Shown here in pieces: positions 34,380 through 45,549 of a stretch of DNA of 64,000 bases. Under the pieces are notes generated by a model, which saw only the letters and a program-made list of their open reading frames with translations, made no database searches and was not told the DNA's origin. The translations under genes and the position numbers were made by a program. The stretch is from Gnetum montanum (lineage: Eukaryota > Streptophyta > Gnetopsida > Gnetales > Gnetaceae), in the NCBI GenBank assembly GCA_015680685.1, contig MNCI01026285.1, positions 328,617-392,616 on the forward strand, read 5' to 3'. Every line of letters begins with the position of its first letter. Position 1 is the first letter of the stretch.

Positions 34380-34715
34380 TGTAGGATAAAATGAGAATAA
34401 GGTAAAAGGATGCTTGCCAATTTTAGGCCATGGCAAGCATAGGCCATTTAATTGGTTTGCTAGGTTAAGGCCATGGTGGACCATATGTTGTTGCTAGTTT
34501 TAGGACATGGTGGTTCATATATTATGTAGTTGTAAAAGGATTTTGCTAGTTTTAGGCCATGGAAGTCCCTACAATGTTGGCAATTTTAGGTCATGGTAGG
34601 ACCTACAATGTTGTAAGTTTTAGGCCATGGTAGGCCCTACAATGTTGCCAATTTTAGATCATAGTAGGCCCTATGATGTTAGTTTTAGGCCATGGTAGGC
34701 CCATGTTGAAAGGAA
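34380..34715 (+). repeat. Short tandem repeat, period about 43 bp ('ttttaggccatggtaggcc')
   Basis: About seven imperfect copies of 'ttttaggccatggtaggcc' plus 'ctacaatgttgccaa' follow the last exon-like block of the opposite-strand gene. The same word family recurs in the D elements near 20.1, 24.0, 47.8-48.0 and 51.7 kb, on both sides of pol. Confidence 0.75.
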
Positions 34716-34869
34716 ACATGTATTTTTACCTTTTATGTTTTAAGATTTTTTATGGTTTTATAATTATCATGAGGTTTTTTGCAATTGATATCATGCTTAG
34801 AAAAGAAAAAAAAGATTTAATAAAAATGTAGATAAACGTAAACTTGTGAAATAAATACTAAAATAAAAT

Positions 34870-35331
34870 AAAATAAATGTCATAAGTAAAATAAAATCTA
34901 AGCTAACTAGCTATGAGTATATACAACTACAATGTTACAAGGGCATAGGGTGGAAGGATTAGGAGTGTACATTACTTGTGCAAATGCTTCCTAATCTTTG
35001 AGAGATTAAGAAACATATATGACCTATTTGGTACAAGCTTGTGCTCTTCATCACCTTTGCTGATGATATTAAATGGAAGCTTTCCCCATAGCATGTCTCT
35101 TGGTTCATCATTATCATTCTTGGCTTCCTCAATTCCCTTGGGTTGTTGATTTTGTAGTTGGAAGTTTCTTCCTAAAACTCCATTTCATACCCCTTCTCTA
35201 TGTCTATGTTGTTAACAACTAGAGGAATCATGTTGTTAACATGAATGATAATTTTACCTCTCTAGTAAGAAAGTTGAATTTCATGGTGAATAGGTGAAGA
35301 AATGGCTTGTACTTGAGATAACTAAGACCTT
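34870..35331 (-). pseudogene. Minus-strand coding remnant next to element B
   Basis: The minus strand reads YLKYKPFLHLFTMKFNFL (35,340-35,280), then VNNMIPLVVNNIDIEKGYEM (about 35,240-35,180), EETSNYKINNPREL, NQETCYGESFHLISSAKVM and YQIGHICFLISQRLG (to about 34,960), with one or two breaks. The text is protein-like and on the same strand as D1's pol. It could be part of an upstream ORF or gag of D1, but I cannot match it to a gag. Element B is inserted right after it. Confidence 0.35.
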
Positions 35332-36158
35332 TGATGGGACGCGATATCGCATGGGTCGTGATATTGCATCCCACGTGATATCGCATTGTCCCCCGCGATA
35401 TCGTGTACGCGATATTGCGATGTACTGCCAAGTCTATAAGTAAGAGGAAACTCTCCCTTATTTTCAAGTTTAGGCCTAGACCATAGAAAAACTCCAATAG
35501 TTTTACCTATCCATAGATAGAATAATTTCCATGTGCTTGCAGTAGAAACTCCAAAGTGAATGGATCTTTATTCGAGTACATATTGTACTTGAACACAAGT
35601 TTGTGTACGGCAATAAAGAAGAACTTCTTAGATAAACCTTGCAGTGCCTGGAATAGGATAATTAGGAATTTATTTATTATTATTTATTATTTATCATTTA
35701 AATTCTTTCTTAGTTAATTAAATCTCTCTCAACCCTTCTCTCCTAGTTAAGTACCTCAGTACGACCGCTTCGAGCACGTGCGTTACGCTTGGTGATCCCA
35801 GCAATGACTAGCATTTGGTAACCAAGGTTGCATCAGTTCAGGGTGTGAATGGTAAGTGGGAATGGATGCTGATGCTAGGTTAATTAAGGATTAGTTAGTT
35901 AGTTAAAGTTAGTCAATTAGTCTCTTCACCCTTCACCTCAATAGCATAGGAGATAAAACAGAAAAGATATAAAAATCATATACCTTAGACTTACTTAACC
36001 ATACAATCGTGACAATTACAAGTCTGGAAAGATAACGAATGATTAACCTTAAGTGTTACATGAGGTATGTAGGTAATTAGTCTACAGAGTTTGATTGGAT
36101 CGTGCGTGCTACACTTGTATTTATATGGTTGAGTGTAGGGGTACCTCGTCACTCATCA
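35332..36158 (+). repeat. 5' LTR of element B
   Basis: It starts TGATGGGACG and ends CACTCATCA. U3 carries five palindromic GATAT sites: GCGATATCGC at 35,341, GTGATATTGC at 35,358, GTGATATCGC at 35,375, GCGATATCGT at 35,394 and GCGATATTGC at 35,409. A TATA-like tctataagta follows at 35,432, and an AATAAA lies at about 35,612 in 'gcaataaagaag'. The downstream segments 'cttgcagtgcctgg' and 'gcacgtgcgttacg' match element C. Confidence 0.9.
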
Positions 36159-36159
36159 T

Positions 36160-36177
36160 TGGCGCCATTGCCGGGGA
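36160..36177 (+). other. Primer-binding site of element B (tRNA-Asp)
   Basis: TGGCGCCATTGCCGGGGA matches 17 of 18 bases of the complement of plant tRNA-Asp. It starts two bases after the LTR end, as in elements A and C. Confidence 0.9.
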
Positions 36178-36300
36178 CTAAGTGTTTGTGCGCCAAGTAG
36201 AACATAGGAAATTATTCACATAATTGGGAGCTTAAAAAAACCTTAGGTTTAATTAAAAAAAATTATATAATGGTTTAATAACACATCAAATTAAATAACA

Positions 36301-38840
36301 ATGTCTTCTTCTTTGAACAAAAGCAATTCATCACCTATGGATCATACTAGAAATAGGCAGAAACATCAAACACATAACTGAAATCTGCCAGTTCCTCAAC
36401 AACACCAAGTGGTATATACTCATCCCGATGAGTACATACAAGATTTTACCTTTATCCTTCATTAGGATGAATAGCTGCGATGGAGAGACTTGCAAGGTAA
36501 CATAGTGTTACCCCTAGATTGTTCAGTCCCAAACATGCTCCTCCGTGCTCTTACACAGATCAACATGATACAACTTTATGCTAAATATGTTGTATGTGAT
36601 TTTGACACAAGGGATTATCATCCCATAGAAGCAAAATGTTTAAGGGACTCATGACAGGAGAGCTAGCATACATTGTTGAAGGGCAAAGGGGTCCCGCACG
36701 TCCTAAGTGAAATCGAAGATGGTGAACCACTTATAATGGTTCTCCATACAATGATGTTCCCCTCCTAACAATGGTGAGGAGGTGGGGTATCAAAACCTAC
36801 GCTCTACAATACAAAACCCTTATTCTGATCTCCATGAATGCTAACTATTCACTGAGGGAACAACAACACATAACAAGGACAGGCATTCTGATCGTCATCA
36901 CGATCGGGGCCATATCAGTAGAAGAGAAGGTATGAAGCATCATCATGGCGATGGTTCTCCTTCTTCTTCTCCTTCATCACATCACTCACCCTCTCCTTCC
37001 ACATATGGGCGTAGCCACCAAGAGCATAATAGTGAGGATAGAGATAGGAAAAATAAGAGATCTCAACGAGAGAGTCGAGAGCAAGGACAAGGGCATGAAT
37101 GAAGGGAAAGTAGGGAACAAGGTAGACATCATAGATGTCATGAAAGAGATGATCATGATGAACCCCTACTAGCCACCTGAAGTATGCTAGATATTACGGA
37201 GGTAGTTAGGATACCGACAAAGCATCAAAAAGATAGTCAAATCAAAAGATTAGACATGAATAATATCCCACACTTTGAAGGGGGATACAATGCTGATTTG
37301 CAGAATCATTTACAGGAATTCCATGATGCCTGCACCTTGTAAAACATAGAGAATGAGTGGCAGAAACTAAAGTTATTTCCTAAGACACTCATAAAGGAAG
37401 CAAAGAGTTGGTACCGGTTCTTAGAGCCAGAAACCATTAGGAGATGGAGTACGATATTAGAATTGTTTAATGACAAATACTAAATGTACTCTAGAGTGTC
37501 TAACTTGTGTAAGCAGATCCAAGGATGGAAATAGGGTAATCATGAACCCTTGGATGCTGCCATGGGCCGATACTACACATTGTTACATCGTTGCTCGGGC
37601 CATGGTTATGCATAGTGGGATCAACTTCACCATCTCGTAGATGGGCTAAGGTATGAAACTAGGAGAACCCTTGGGACTTATGCCCAAGGGAGACTATAAG
37701 AACTTAGAGCCCATGAAATTAATTGCTTGTTGGAGCAAGTAGCCAAAGAAGAAGGGGAGCTATGGAAAAGAGAAAATGTGGAAGAATATAACTGCGATCC
37801 TTCCCTTCGAAAGAAGGGAGTGAAATTTTGTGATGAGGAGGATGAGTCACCACTCGAAGAGTTAGTGAACAGAAAAACCTTGCTACTCCAGAAGTTAACA
37901 ATAGAAGTGTTGACTAAGGTGGATCAATTGTGGGATTCCTTAGACTCTAGACTTGAAACTGTCTTGAAAATCGTAGAGGAGTCTAAGGAGGAACGAGGTA
38001 GTTACTTTGATAAGAAAAAGAGGAGAGACTCAAGCCATGCATGTGACAAGGGTAAGGGGAAAATTACTATATCTGATGAGGTTATGGACTCAGACATAAT
38101 CAATGACGGTGGATGTGAGATCTACCAATATGACCATCCTAAGGGATGTTGTCCAATCATCTCACATCTACAAGAGTCTGGGGTGTATGCACTCAACCCG
38201 AGACTTAACAGACAACAAGCACCCTGAAGGTTACCTTATCACCAAGGTAACTTGAGATAGTTAGACAAACCATTAATGTACTATCCAAGTGGAACTCCAC
38301 CACAACCCATTGGGTAGCATCAGTAGTGGCAAAATCCACAGTCATGGGGGATGCCACCACCTAGACAGCAATACCCTTACCGGAAACCTGATCCTTATGG
38401 CTATTACGTGCAACAGCTAATTTCTCCAAGTGACTCTACGGGTCAGATAACCCCACCACATTACTACTAAGTTTAGGAGTATTTTAGGAATCCTCCTCTA
38501 GGAGATGCTCCATACCCATACTATCCTCTGAATCCATCAACATCTCTTACGCTGGTAGCTCCACCACCAACCGCTTCAAGAATGCCAAGGGTAGTTCCCA
38601 CTCAACCGCAACAACCCGATATCATGAGGGCTCCCAATCCTCAATTCTCAGTTGGTTCTAACAATCCTATGCCAAAAAGACCTTTCTTTAGAACCAACAA
38701 TCCAACCAAGCCCTCACCTTCACAAGTAGTTGAACATCTAAACACCTCCATACCAAATAAGGTTTCGGGACCCTCTTCAATCCAAAAATTGAGGCCAATG
38801 CACATGGTCATGTTAACACATACCATTACCAACTAGATTA
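36301..38840 (+). pseudogene. gag: Element B: gag polyprotein
   Basis: ATG at 36,301 opens MSSSLNKSNSSPMDHTRNRQ. The N-terminal block (36,415-36,720) reads YTHPDEYIQDFTFILH, LRWRDLQGNIVLP and KYVVCDFDTRDYHP, homologous to element C but unlike standard gag. A Ser/Arg/His-rich linker follows (36,900-37,140). The capsid domain is at 37,240-37,720 (DMNNIPHFEGGYNADLQNHL, EFHDACTL, LFPKTLIKEAKSWYRFLE, RYYTLLHRCSGHGYA, GLRYETRRTLGTYA). A 166-residue open stretch (37,727-38,227) continues with LEQVAKEEGELWKRE and a coiled-coil-like part. The C-terminus (38,230-38,830) is Pro/Gln/Tyr-rich. No CCHC knuckle is visible. Stops such as TAG for CAG and TAA for CAA break it in at least ten places. Confidence 0.85.
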
Positions 38841-39315
38841 AGGTAGGCCACCTTCCCAAGAAATTATTTGACCTTGGAAGCCCCCTAATTTATCTCCAAG
38901 TTGCTGGGAATGAACCTCATAAGGCTCTTCTTGACTCAGGCTCTAGAGTCAACTTAATTTCACACTAATTGTATAAAACTTGGAACCTACCTCCACTCAA
39001 GAAGAGAAATATTCACTTAGAGTTGGTTGACCGGTCCATCACTATTCCTTTGGGATAGGTTGAGGATATTGTTACCACCGTAGGTGGTTGGTCATACCCA
39101 ACTGATTTCCTGGTGATCCAAATAAACAATGACAAAGGGGAATTCCTGATAATAATGGGAAGGGCATGGTTGAGCACAATAGACACATGCCTAGGAATCT
39201 GCAATCTTTCCCTAGAAATATCCAAGAAAAATACTTTTGGAAAGATTGAGAAGAAGAAAGTTCCATGCATCACATATAGTGACACAGGGTCCATTGCATA
39301 CAAAAATCATGGGTA
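38841..39315 (+). pseudogene. Element B: aspartic protease
   Basis: The frame after 38,841 reads GHLPKKLFDLGSPLIYLQVA, then HKALLDSGSRVNLISH with the active-site D-S-G triad, and further on TDFLVIQINNDKGEFLIIMG and RAWLSTIDTCLGI (39,090-39,200). These correspond to the ALLDxGAxVNL and ILGRPFLAT blocks of Athila-type proteases. The usual fourth active-site residue Ala is Ser here. Stops occur at 38,968 and 39,057, and the frame ends at 39,314. Confidence 0.75.
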
Positions 39316-40680
39316 ATGTAGAGTTTAACATTTCCTGCATGCAATCGGTGTGCATAAGACATTGAAATAAAAAAGTGCCTATATGTAGTAGCCAAATGAT
39401 AAGAAAACACCCAATGGCTAATGGCTGACCAAGAGAGAAATTCAATGACATGCATGGAACTAACTGAGGGGATCACTAGTGCTTACGTTGAAAGCATGGA
39501 TGCACTTGAGCAAGTCCATTGCCAACCTACCCTTAACCCTAAAAACATTAACTTGGGGAAGTTGGAGATTCCTAAGAAGTTTAAACAAGAGCCCCTAGAT
39601 TTAAAACTGTTGCCCATCGGTCTGGAATACATGACCCTTAAAAATGAAAAATCGGTAATCATCCATGTAAAGCTTGCCCCCAAACAAAAAGAGAGTTTGC
39701 TAAAGGTGATAAATAAATGGTCAACAACCTTTGCCTAGTCATACCCTAAATTAACCAAAATAGATCCTAGGATATGCTAGCATCAGATTTACACAGAATC
39801 CTCCATGAAGCCTCAAAATAACCGCAGAGGTGATTGAACCCAAAGTTGAAACAAATAGTGAAAGAAGAAATAGAGCAAATTCTCAAGGCTTGGTTCATTT
39901 ATCCCATTGCTAATAGAAAATAGGTTAGTCCAATTGCACCTAAAAAAGGAGGAAAATGGAGGATATGCATAGATTTTAGGCTATTAAATATGGCAACATT
40001 CAAGGATCACTTCCCATTGTCATTTTTTGACCAGGTCTTAGACACTATAATAAGACATTGCTATTACAGTTTTTTGGATGGTTATAGTGGGTACAAACAA
40101 ATATAGATCACACCAAAAGACCAAGCCAAAATAACATTCACCAATCCTTGGGGAATGTTTACATATAAAAAATGACATTTGGCTTGTGCAATGCCCTGCC
40201 ACGTTTCAACGATTAGTTCTAAGCATATTTCAACAACAAATTGGTAATGGGGTAGAAGTCTTTATGGATAACTTCTCCACTTATGGGTCAAGCTTTGATC
40301 AAGCCCTAGACCAGTTAGAGCAAGTGCTGAAATGATGTGTTGAAACCAACCTAATGCTCAAATGGCAGAAAAGCCATTTGATGGTTCAAGAGGGCATAGT
40401 ATTGGGGCATAAGGTTTTACAATCAAGAATAGAGGTAGATCTAGAAAAAGTTAGGATCATCCAAGGAATCACTCGCCAACCAGAAATGGTCAAAGATATT
40501 TGGTCATTCCTTGGACACACTGGCTACTATAGGAGATTTATTGAGAACTTCTCCAAGATTACCAAACCGTTGGTAGAACTAATGAAAAAACATGCACCCT
40601 TTGAATGGACCCGAGAATGTGAACGAGCATTTCAAACTTTAAAACAAAGGTTGGTAGAAATCCCTATTCTACAAGCCCCT
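39316..40680 (+). pseudogene. Element B: reverse transcriptase
   Basis: An open stretch at 39,421-39,738 (NLGKLEIPKKFKQEPLDLKL, KSVIIHVKLAPKQKESLLKV) precedes RT. RT itself shows, in different frames, the 'KKGGKWRICIDFR'-type segment near 39,940-39,980, the 'DGYSGY' segment near 40,080, 'NDIWLVQCPATFQRLV' near 40,175, and VFMDNFSTYGSSFDQALDQL from 40,258 with VETNLMLKWQKSHLMVQEGI. The catalytic YVDD box has become VFMDN, so the last Asp is lost. The C-terminal 110 residues are open (40,354-40,686; DIWSFLGHTGYYRRFIENFS, ERAFQTLKQRLVEIPILQ). Confidence 0.85.
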
Positions 40681-41230
40681 GACTAGTCTAGACCATTCCA
40701 TATCATGACCAACACATATAATTATGCCTTAGGAGCCATACTAACACAATTAGATGAACAAAAACAACCTTATTACATTCATTGTGCCAGTAAGAGTATC
40801 ATTGGTGCATAACTCAACTACACAACTACGGAAAAAAAATAATGGATGTAGTGTTTGCACTAGAAAAATTTAGGCACTATGTATTGGGCTACAAAGTATA
40901 CATCCATATGGATCATAGTGCAATTAGGTTCCTCATGAACAAGCCAATGGTTAGCCCAAGTATCATACATTGGTTGGTAATCCTTCAGGAGTTTGATTTA
41001 ACAATGGTAGACCACAAAGGCACCGAGAATGTAGTCATAGATCACTTATCTCAGTTGCATTGGGATAGCAAAGAGGACGAATATGTCATAAATGATCACT
41101 TTCCTGATGAAACCCTCTTTGCCAGTGTAGTGAATAACCAACCCATGGGAACAAATTGGTATAGTAGCATTCTTACTTATCTCATTTCCCAACAAACACC
41201 ACAGGGGTTGGAATTTAGGAAGAAACAATA
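40681..41230 (+). pseudogene. Element B: RNase H
   Basis: It continues the RT frame: YNYALGAILTQLDEQKQPYY, LNYTTTEKK, then MDVVFALEKFRHYVLGYKVY, IHMDHSAIRFLMNKPM and LQEFDLTMVDHKGTENVVID with HLSQLHWDS. This is the usual Ty3/gypsy RNase H, with the Asp of ALGA replaced (normally D-YALGAVL), TTTEK, and the DHSALRYL and ADHLSRL blocks. The last 129 residues (40,842-41,231) are open. Breaks occur at 40,684, 40,810 and 40,840. Confidence 0.8.
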
Positions 41231-42440
41231 GTTTCTTCACAAAATCAAGTACTTCATGGAAATCAAGGGACAACTCTATAAATTCTATCTTGATGATTTG
41301 GTTCGATGGTGTGTGCCCGATGAGGATCAATTAAAAGTTCTCTAGGATGCTCATGAGGGATCCTGTGGGGGTCACTATGTCAGGAGACGAATGGCTACCA
41401 AGATCCTGCTTGCAAGATATTACTGGCCAACACTATTTTGGGACACCCATCATTTTTCCCAATCCTGTGAACACGACCAATGTGATGGTGGAATGATTGC
41501 TAGAATGGAGGGTCCACAACAATGGATTCAACCTTTGGAACCCTTCGACATCTAGGGAATATATTTTATGGGGCCCATTACACCAATGTCCAATGGAAAA
41601 GCATATATCATTGTTGTTGTTGACTATTTAACCAAATGGATTGAAGTAGCTACTGTAATAGACTGCACATCATCTACGGCTGCATGATTTGTACAACAAA
41701 AAATTGTAAATAGGTTTGGTGTGCTGCGTGCACTCATCTTTGATAATGGGACAAATTTTACGGGAGAAACCTTTCGCAAATTGATGCAATGCTTAGGGGT
41801 TGAACATAAATTGACCACACCTTACCACCCCCAAGCTAATGGCCAAGTTGAGGTTAATAATCAAGAGATTACGAGAATATTAATGAGAAAAATTAGCAAA
41901 TTTAGGTGAGATTGGAGCATGAAACTGAATGACGCTCTCTGGGTGTACCACTCCACTTGGAAACTCCCTACAGGCTGCTCTCCCTATGAGTTAGTATACG
42001 GAAAACTGCCAAAGCTCCCTATATAGACTAAGCTCTGTATACTATCCATGGCTTGCGACCTTCACCTTGACCTTTTGTGGGAAGGAAAACAAAGATTAGC
42101 AACTCTAAACGTGCTTGACGAGAATAGATTGGTTGCTCTGTCGTTAAAAGAGTTGCACAAGGCACATAATAAATAGCGTCATGGCTTAAGAATTTGAAGG
42201 TTTAGGTACCAACCAGGAGACAAGGTCCTGTACTAGAATCCCACACATGTACCACAACATACAAAATTTCAAACATTGTGGGAAGGACCCTATATTATTC
42301 ATACAACCTTTCCCTTTGGAGCCATGACAATATACAAGCCTGAAAGGAATTAGCATGCTAGCCTGCATCTTAGCATAAATGAAGTTATAATGATCTTTAT
42401 TTATAATTGAAAAATTATGACTTTGACCCCAAAGCCTCAA
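41231..42440 (+). pseudogene. int: Element B: integrase
   Basis: The zinc-binding region reads GGHYVRRRMATKILLARYYW (about 41,367-41,430). The core reads IYFMGPITPMSNGKAYIIVV and DYLTKWIEVAT, then LIFDNGTNFTGETFRKLMQC, VEHKLTTPYHPQANGQVEVN and NQEITRILMRKI (41,550-41,905). The first catalytic Asp (DFMGP) is Tyr here. The second (DNG) and the Glu (VEVNNQE) are present. The C-terminal part shows LNDALWVYHSTWKLPTGCSP, YELVYGKLPKLP, and RYQPGDKVL with TLWEGPYIIHTTFPFGAMTI (to about 42,340). No chromodomain is visible, which fits Athila and not a chromovirus. Confidence 0.85.
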
Positions 42441-42705
42441 GGACTATCTACACTCAATAATGGCTAGGTCTTTAGGGTCATATATCCTCATAGTGTGTTT
42501 TTTAGACCTATTGTTAGTGAAATTGAAGGGTAGGATAGTAGATTGGCTAAAAGACATGTTTAAAATGCTAAAAATGGCTTACCAAAGATGTAAATGGATA
42601 GACAAAAGGTGCAAATTCTATCAAGTGAAATTGATGAAGTAAAAAGAATAAAAATGACTAAAAATAAGTTACAAGCTATAAATAGTAAATAGTTGTCAAA
42701 GGGGG

Positions 42706-43310
42706 CTATACCCCTTTATTAAAAATGGTAAAAAGTGGGTATCAAACCCCAACCACACTAAAATTGTAGTCACACCAATGCTAAAAAGAAAAAAAATGAA
42801 AAGAAAGAGATAATATGGAAAAATCTATAACTTTCTTGGCAATGTGTATGGGAGGAGGTTTTACATTTGGGAAAGTTGGATTTTCTTGCTAAAAAGAAGA
42901 AAAAATGGATTTTGGTAAGGCTATCAATGATGCTTTTGCTAGCAAAAATTCACAACAAAGGGGGATGGGAATTTGGATGGTGAATCCACCAATGTTAGCC
43001 TCACTAGAGAATTTGATAGTAAAAAGGGGTAAAAGTTGTGACTAAAAATCAATGGTAGCTTTGGAATTCATAGCAACTATTGTGAAAAATCTAAACACCC
43101 AAACACTTGCAACTCTCACACTAGGCTTTGGGGATAGAGGGGGATGGATTGTAGCATTGATTTTGGTAGCCACAAAGGGGGTTAACAAAATGTGCATAAA
43201 ATATTTTGCAGATTTCAAAATTTTCAATTGTAGGTAATGTTGTTACATAGGCGATAGATTTAGATGCAAAATTTGGATGGAGGTCCTCCTTCTAGCATCA
43301 TAAGACTATA
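42706..43310. other. No gene recognised between element B and the D-type LTR
   Basis: This is A- and G-rich sequence ('caaagggggatggg', 'tttggggatagagg'). If the LTR at 43.3 kb belongs to D1, this would be D1's 5' leader and should hold its PBS, but I could not find a tRNA match. The block 'tttagatgcaaaatttgg' (43,257-43,274) is shared with 17,565 at the end of the other D1 LTR. Small open frames on both strands at 43,042-43,237 overlap and look accidental. Confidence 0.4.
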
Positions 43311-43311
43311 G

Positions 43312-44718
43312 TGACTAAAAATCTTAGTTGATGAAAAAATTAAGAAAATCCTAGCATAGAAGTCTTAACCTTAGATTCCAAGGGCCTCTACAAAAAAATA
43401 GAATCCAAGGTGCCTTGGATAGTTTGGTAGATCATCTAAGGACTTAAGGAGAGAAAAAATAGGATAAAATGCAAAATGTAGATTTGATGATAAATGCACT
43501 AAGATCAAAATAAATAAATTTGAATTGCACATAAATGAAACTGGAAACTTTATTTAAAAAATAAAAGCAAAGTTTACAAATTTATACAAAGCTATGGCTA
43601 GGAAGAGATCATGGGGTTCACTTGGGCAAGGTTTCAAAATCCATTGAAACTTCTATGATCAGCTCCATGATCTGAAGGTTTTGCCACTTTTGATCCTTTC
43701 GAACCTTTGCTACTCTTGCTTTAGATTTGAAACATTGTTGATGCAAGGTGATGAGAGGTGTGAGGGATTTGGACCAAAAAGTAAGCAATGCTAGGACTTA
43801 GGATTCCTGGATTCTTAGCAATTGATGCCACAATCTCACAAATCTCAAAGAGGTGTAATAAGGGTAACAATATGGCTATGGGTTCCATGTTGGGGATTCA
43901 AGAAGCTCTATGTGTACTAAAAGCTCTTAAATGAAAAAAATTTCTAAAAATGAAAATGTGTGGAATACTTTCATGATCTTGGTGCATGAAACTGGCTACA
44001 AATTATGCTTAAGTGGTGCTACAAATTCTAGTTAATTACTGTAAATTTGGTTAGAAAGTTAGCAAAATTTTGGCTACATGCAAGTGTGTTGGACATTCAA
44101 ATCTAGGGGGTTACTATGTATGGTAAGTGTTATACCCTCATAGCATAAAAGACATTCCATTTACTAAAAATAGTAAACAATAATTTCAACCTCACTAGCT
44201 TCTTTCATCCATGCTAGGCCTTCCAAAAGCAATGTTGATATCCAAGATCCTTGCTAGAGTTTGTGCAATGCTAGAATCTTGGACCATGTTGGAGAAATGC
44301 TAGGGGGATGTAATGGAAATGCTAGGGGTAAGGGTTATACCCTTCCACACTAAGTATGGTTAATGTTTTACCCTCCAATATTGAGGGTAGATGGGCCACA
44401 CCTCCCAATAGGTATCTCTAGTGTGGAAAAATTACCTTCCCCCCTTATAAAACCCATCAAAATGCCAATTTTGGCATTCCAAAAGGAATTTTTAACATTA
44501 TCATGCCTAAATATAGATGTTATATAACCTTTTTCACTTGGGGAATGAGGCTTTGACCACTTATGAGGCATTTTTTAGCACCAAAAGTATAAAGTATGAG
44601 AGATTGCACCTCATGGGCTATAATCTTCATATTTATAACAAAATCTTAGCCTTGGCTTTCATGGGATGGGGATTACAATGCAAATGGGATAAAAACATGT
44701 AATTTTGGTGGTTTTTAA
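43312..44718 (-). repeat. D-type LTR, probable 5' LTR of element D1 (or a solo LTR)
   Basis: It is homologous over its whole length to 17,668-19,141: 'gtagatcatctaaggactta' at 43,428, 'ggttcacttgggc' at 43,617, 'agctccatgatctgaagg' at 43,660 and 'tggcattccaaaaggaattt' at 44,470. Similarity stops abruptly at about 44,718, at the LTR edge, whereas D1 and D2 continue into the PPT-side region. The edge tetramer GTAG at 44,719 equals the GTAG before 17,668. This could be a target duplication, but it is short and the low-coordinate edge is uncertain. Confidence 0.7.
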
Positions 44719-45549
44719 GTAGTATTTGAAATAAAAATTTCATAATTAAGCATGCTCACCTTGGAGTAGTAATGGGATGGATGACCTCTCAAAATGCGTC
44801 AAAAAACATGAAAAAATTTTGCAACTTGAAAAAATAATTCTAATAGATTTTAATCATTTTGATACAATGGATGCTTAGATTTGGCTTCCAAAGAATGAAA
44901 AATTAGTTTTTAAAGTTATTATAGGATTTCAAAACATGAAAAAGTCATATAAAATAAACATTTCTTTGAATAATTAGGGTCTTTTATGGTCAATCAGGAG
45001 TTCAAGAAGAGAAAATTCATTCATAATAGTTGTAACCTTCTTCTAAAACTAATTAAATACCACATGATACATAAAAAAGGCCATAGAGGCCAAGGAGTGA
45101 TGAACTTGCCTTGTTTCTTTAACTTACCAATGTCTGGGGCCTAGAGAGCATATTGAAGAATGATGAAATCCTAAGTCAATGATCATATGAATACCTCAAA
45201 CAAGAGATTACTGAAATTAGAGGTGTCCTAGAGGAACTTCTTTAATCAAACCAAAGTTTGGGAAAATATGCAAAACATGTCCAAAGAAATTAAAAAATTA
45301 TCTCAAATTTTAGAGGAAAAATTATTGGAAGTATAAGAAAAGATGGATTCCTTTGCTAATTCCATCAAGTAATTAACAAATCATTTAACCCAACCTTCCA
45401 ACAAAAATTACTATCCATCTAGAGATCATCATCAAGATCAATTTCCACCTAGGAACCTATTGCCATGAAAAACCTTGGTCACAGGAAAAACCAAAAATTC
45501 TCAGTTGCATCCAGCCTCAACTACAAATCCCCTAAGACCTCCACAAGGA
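44719..45549 (+). other. Flanking sequence with a gag-like coiled-coil fragment
   Basis: Nothing is recognised in 44,719-45,200. From about 45,240 the + strand reads VWENMQNMSKEIKKLSQILE, EKLLEV, EKMDSFANSIK, LTNHLTQPSNKNYYPSRDHH and QDQFPPRNLLP, with three stops. A short coiled coil followed by an Asn/Pro/His-rich tail is like the C-terminal part of some gypsy gag proteins. It probably belongs to a further element into which D2 inserted. Confidence 0.35.

Larger units (their letters stand above)
35332..42705 (+). mobile_element. Element B: Athila-like Ty3/gypsy retrotransposon, 3' LTR missing
   Basis: In order, B has an 827-bp LTR, a near-perfect tRNA-Asp PBS, gag, aspartic protease, RT, RNase H, integrase and a PPT-like CAAAGGGGG at 42,697-42,705. 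It is the same family as element C (61,806 on) by LTR, PBS and gag. No copy of its LTR follows the PPT, so the 3' LTR was deleted or lost by rearrangement and the target duplication cannot be checked. Every domain has stops. It is nested in element D1. Confidence 0.85.
17553..44718 (-). mobile_element. Element D1: large Tat-like LTR retrotransposon (minus strand) with nested element B
   Basis: Reading from high to low coordinate on the minus strand, the proposed element has a 5' LTR (43.3-44.7 kb), an internal region interrupted by element B, a region carrying a + strand gene, a tandem array, RT, RNase H, a second RNase H, integrase and a 3' LTR (17.6-19.1 kb). The order from 3' LTR to + strand gene is repeated in D2, which shows that the parts belong together. 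Pairing with the LTR at 43.3 kb is inference: that copy stops exactly where the PPT-adjacent region begins in D1 and D2, as expected for a 5' LTR or a solo LTR. No gag or PBS was recognised. About 20 kb would remain after removing B. Confidence 0.6.

Noticed and set aside
35228-35497. 89-codon minus-strand ORF across the start of element B
   Set aside because: It spans the junction between D1 and the LTR of B; only the part above the junction on the D1 side can be old coding sequence.
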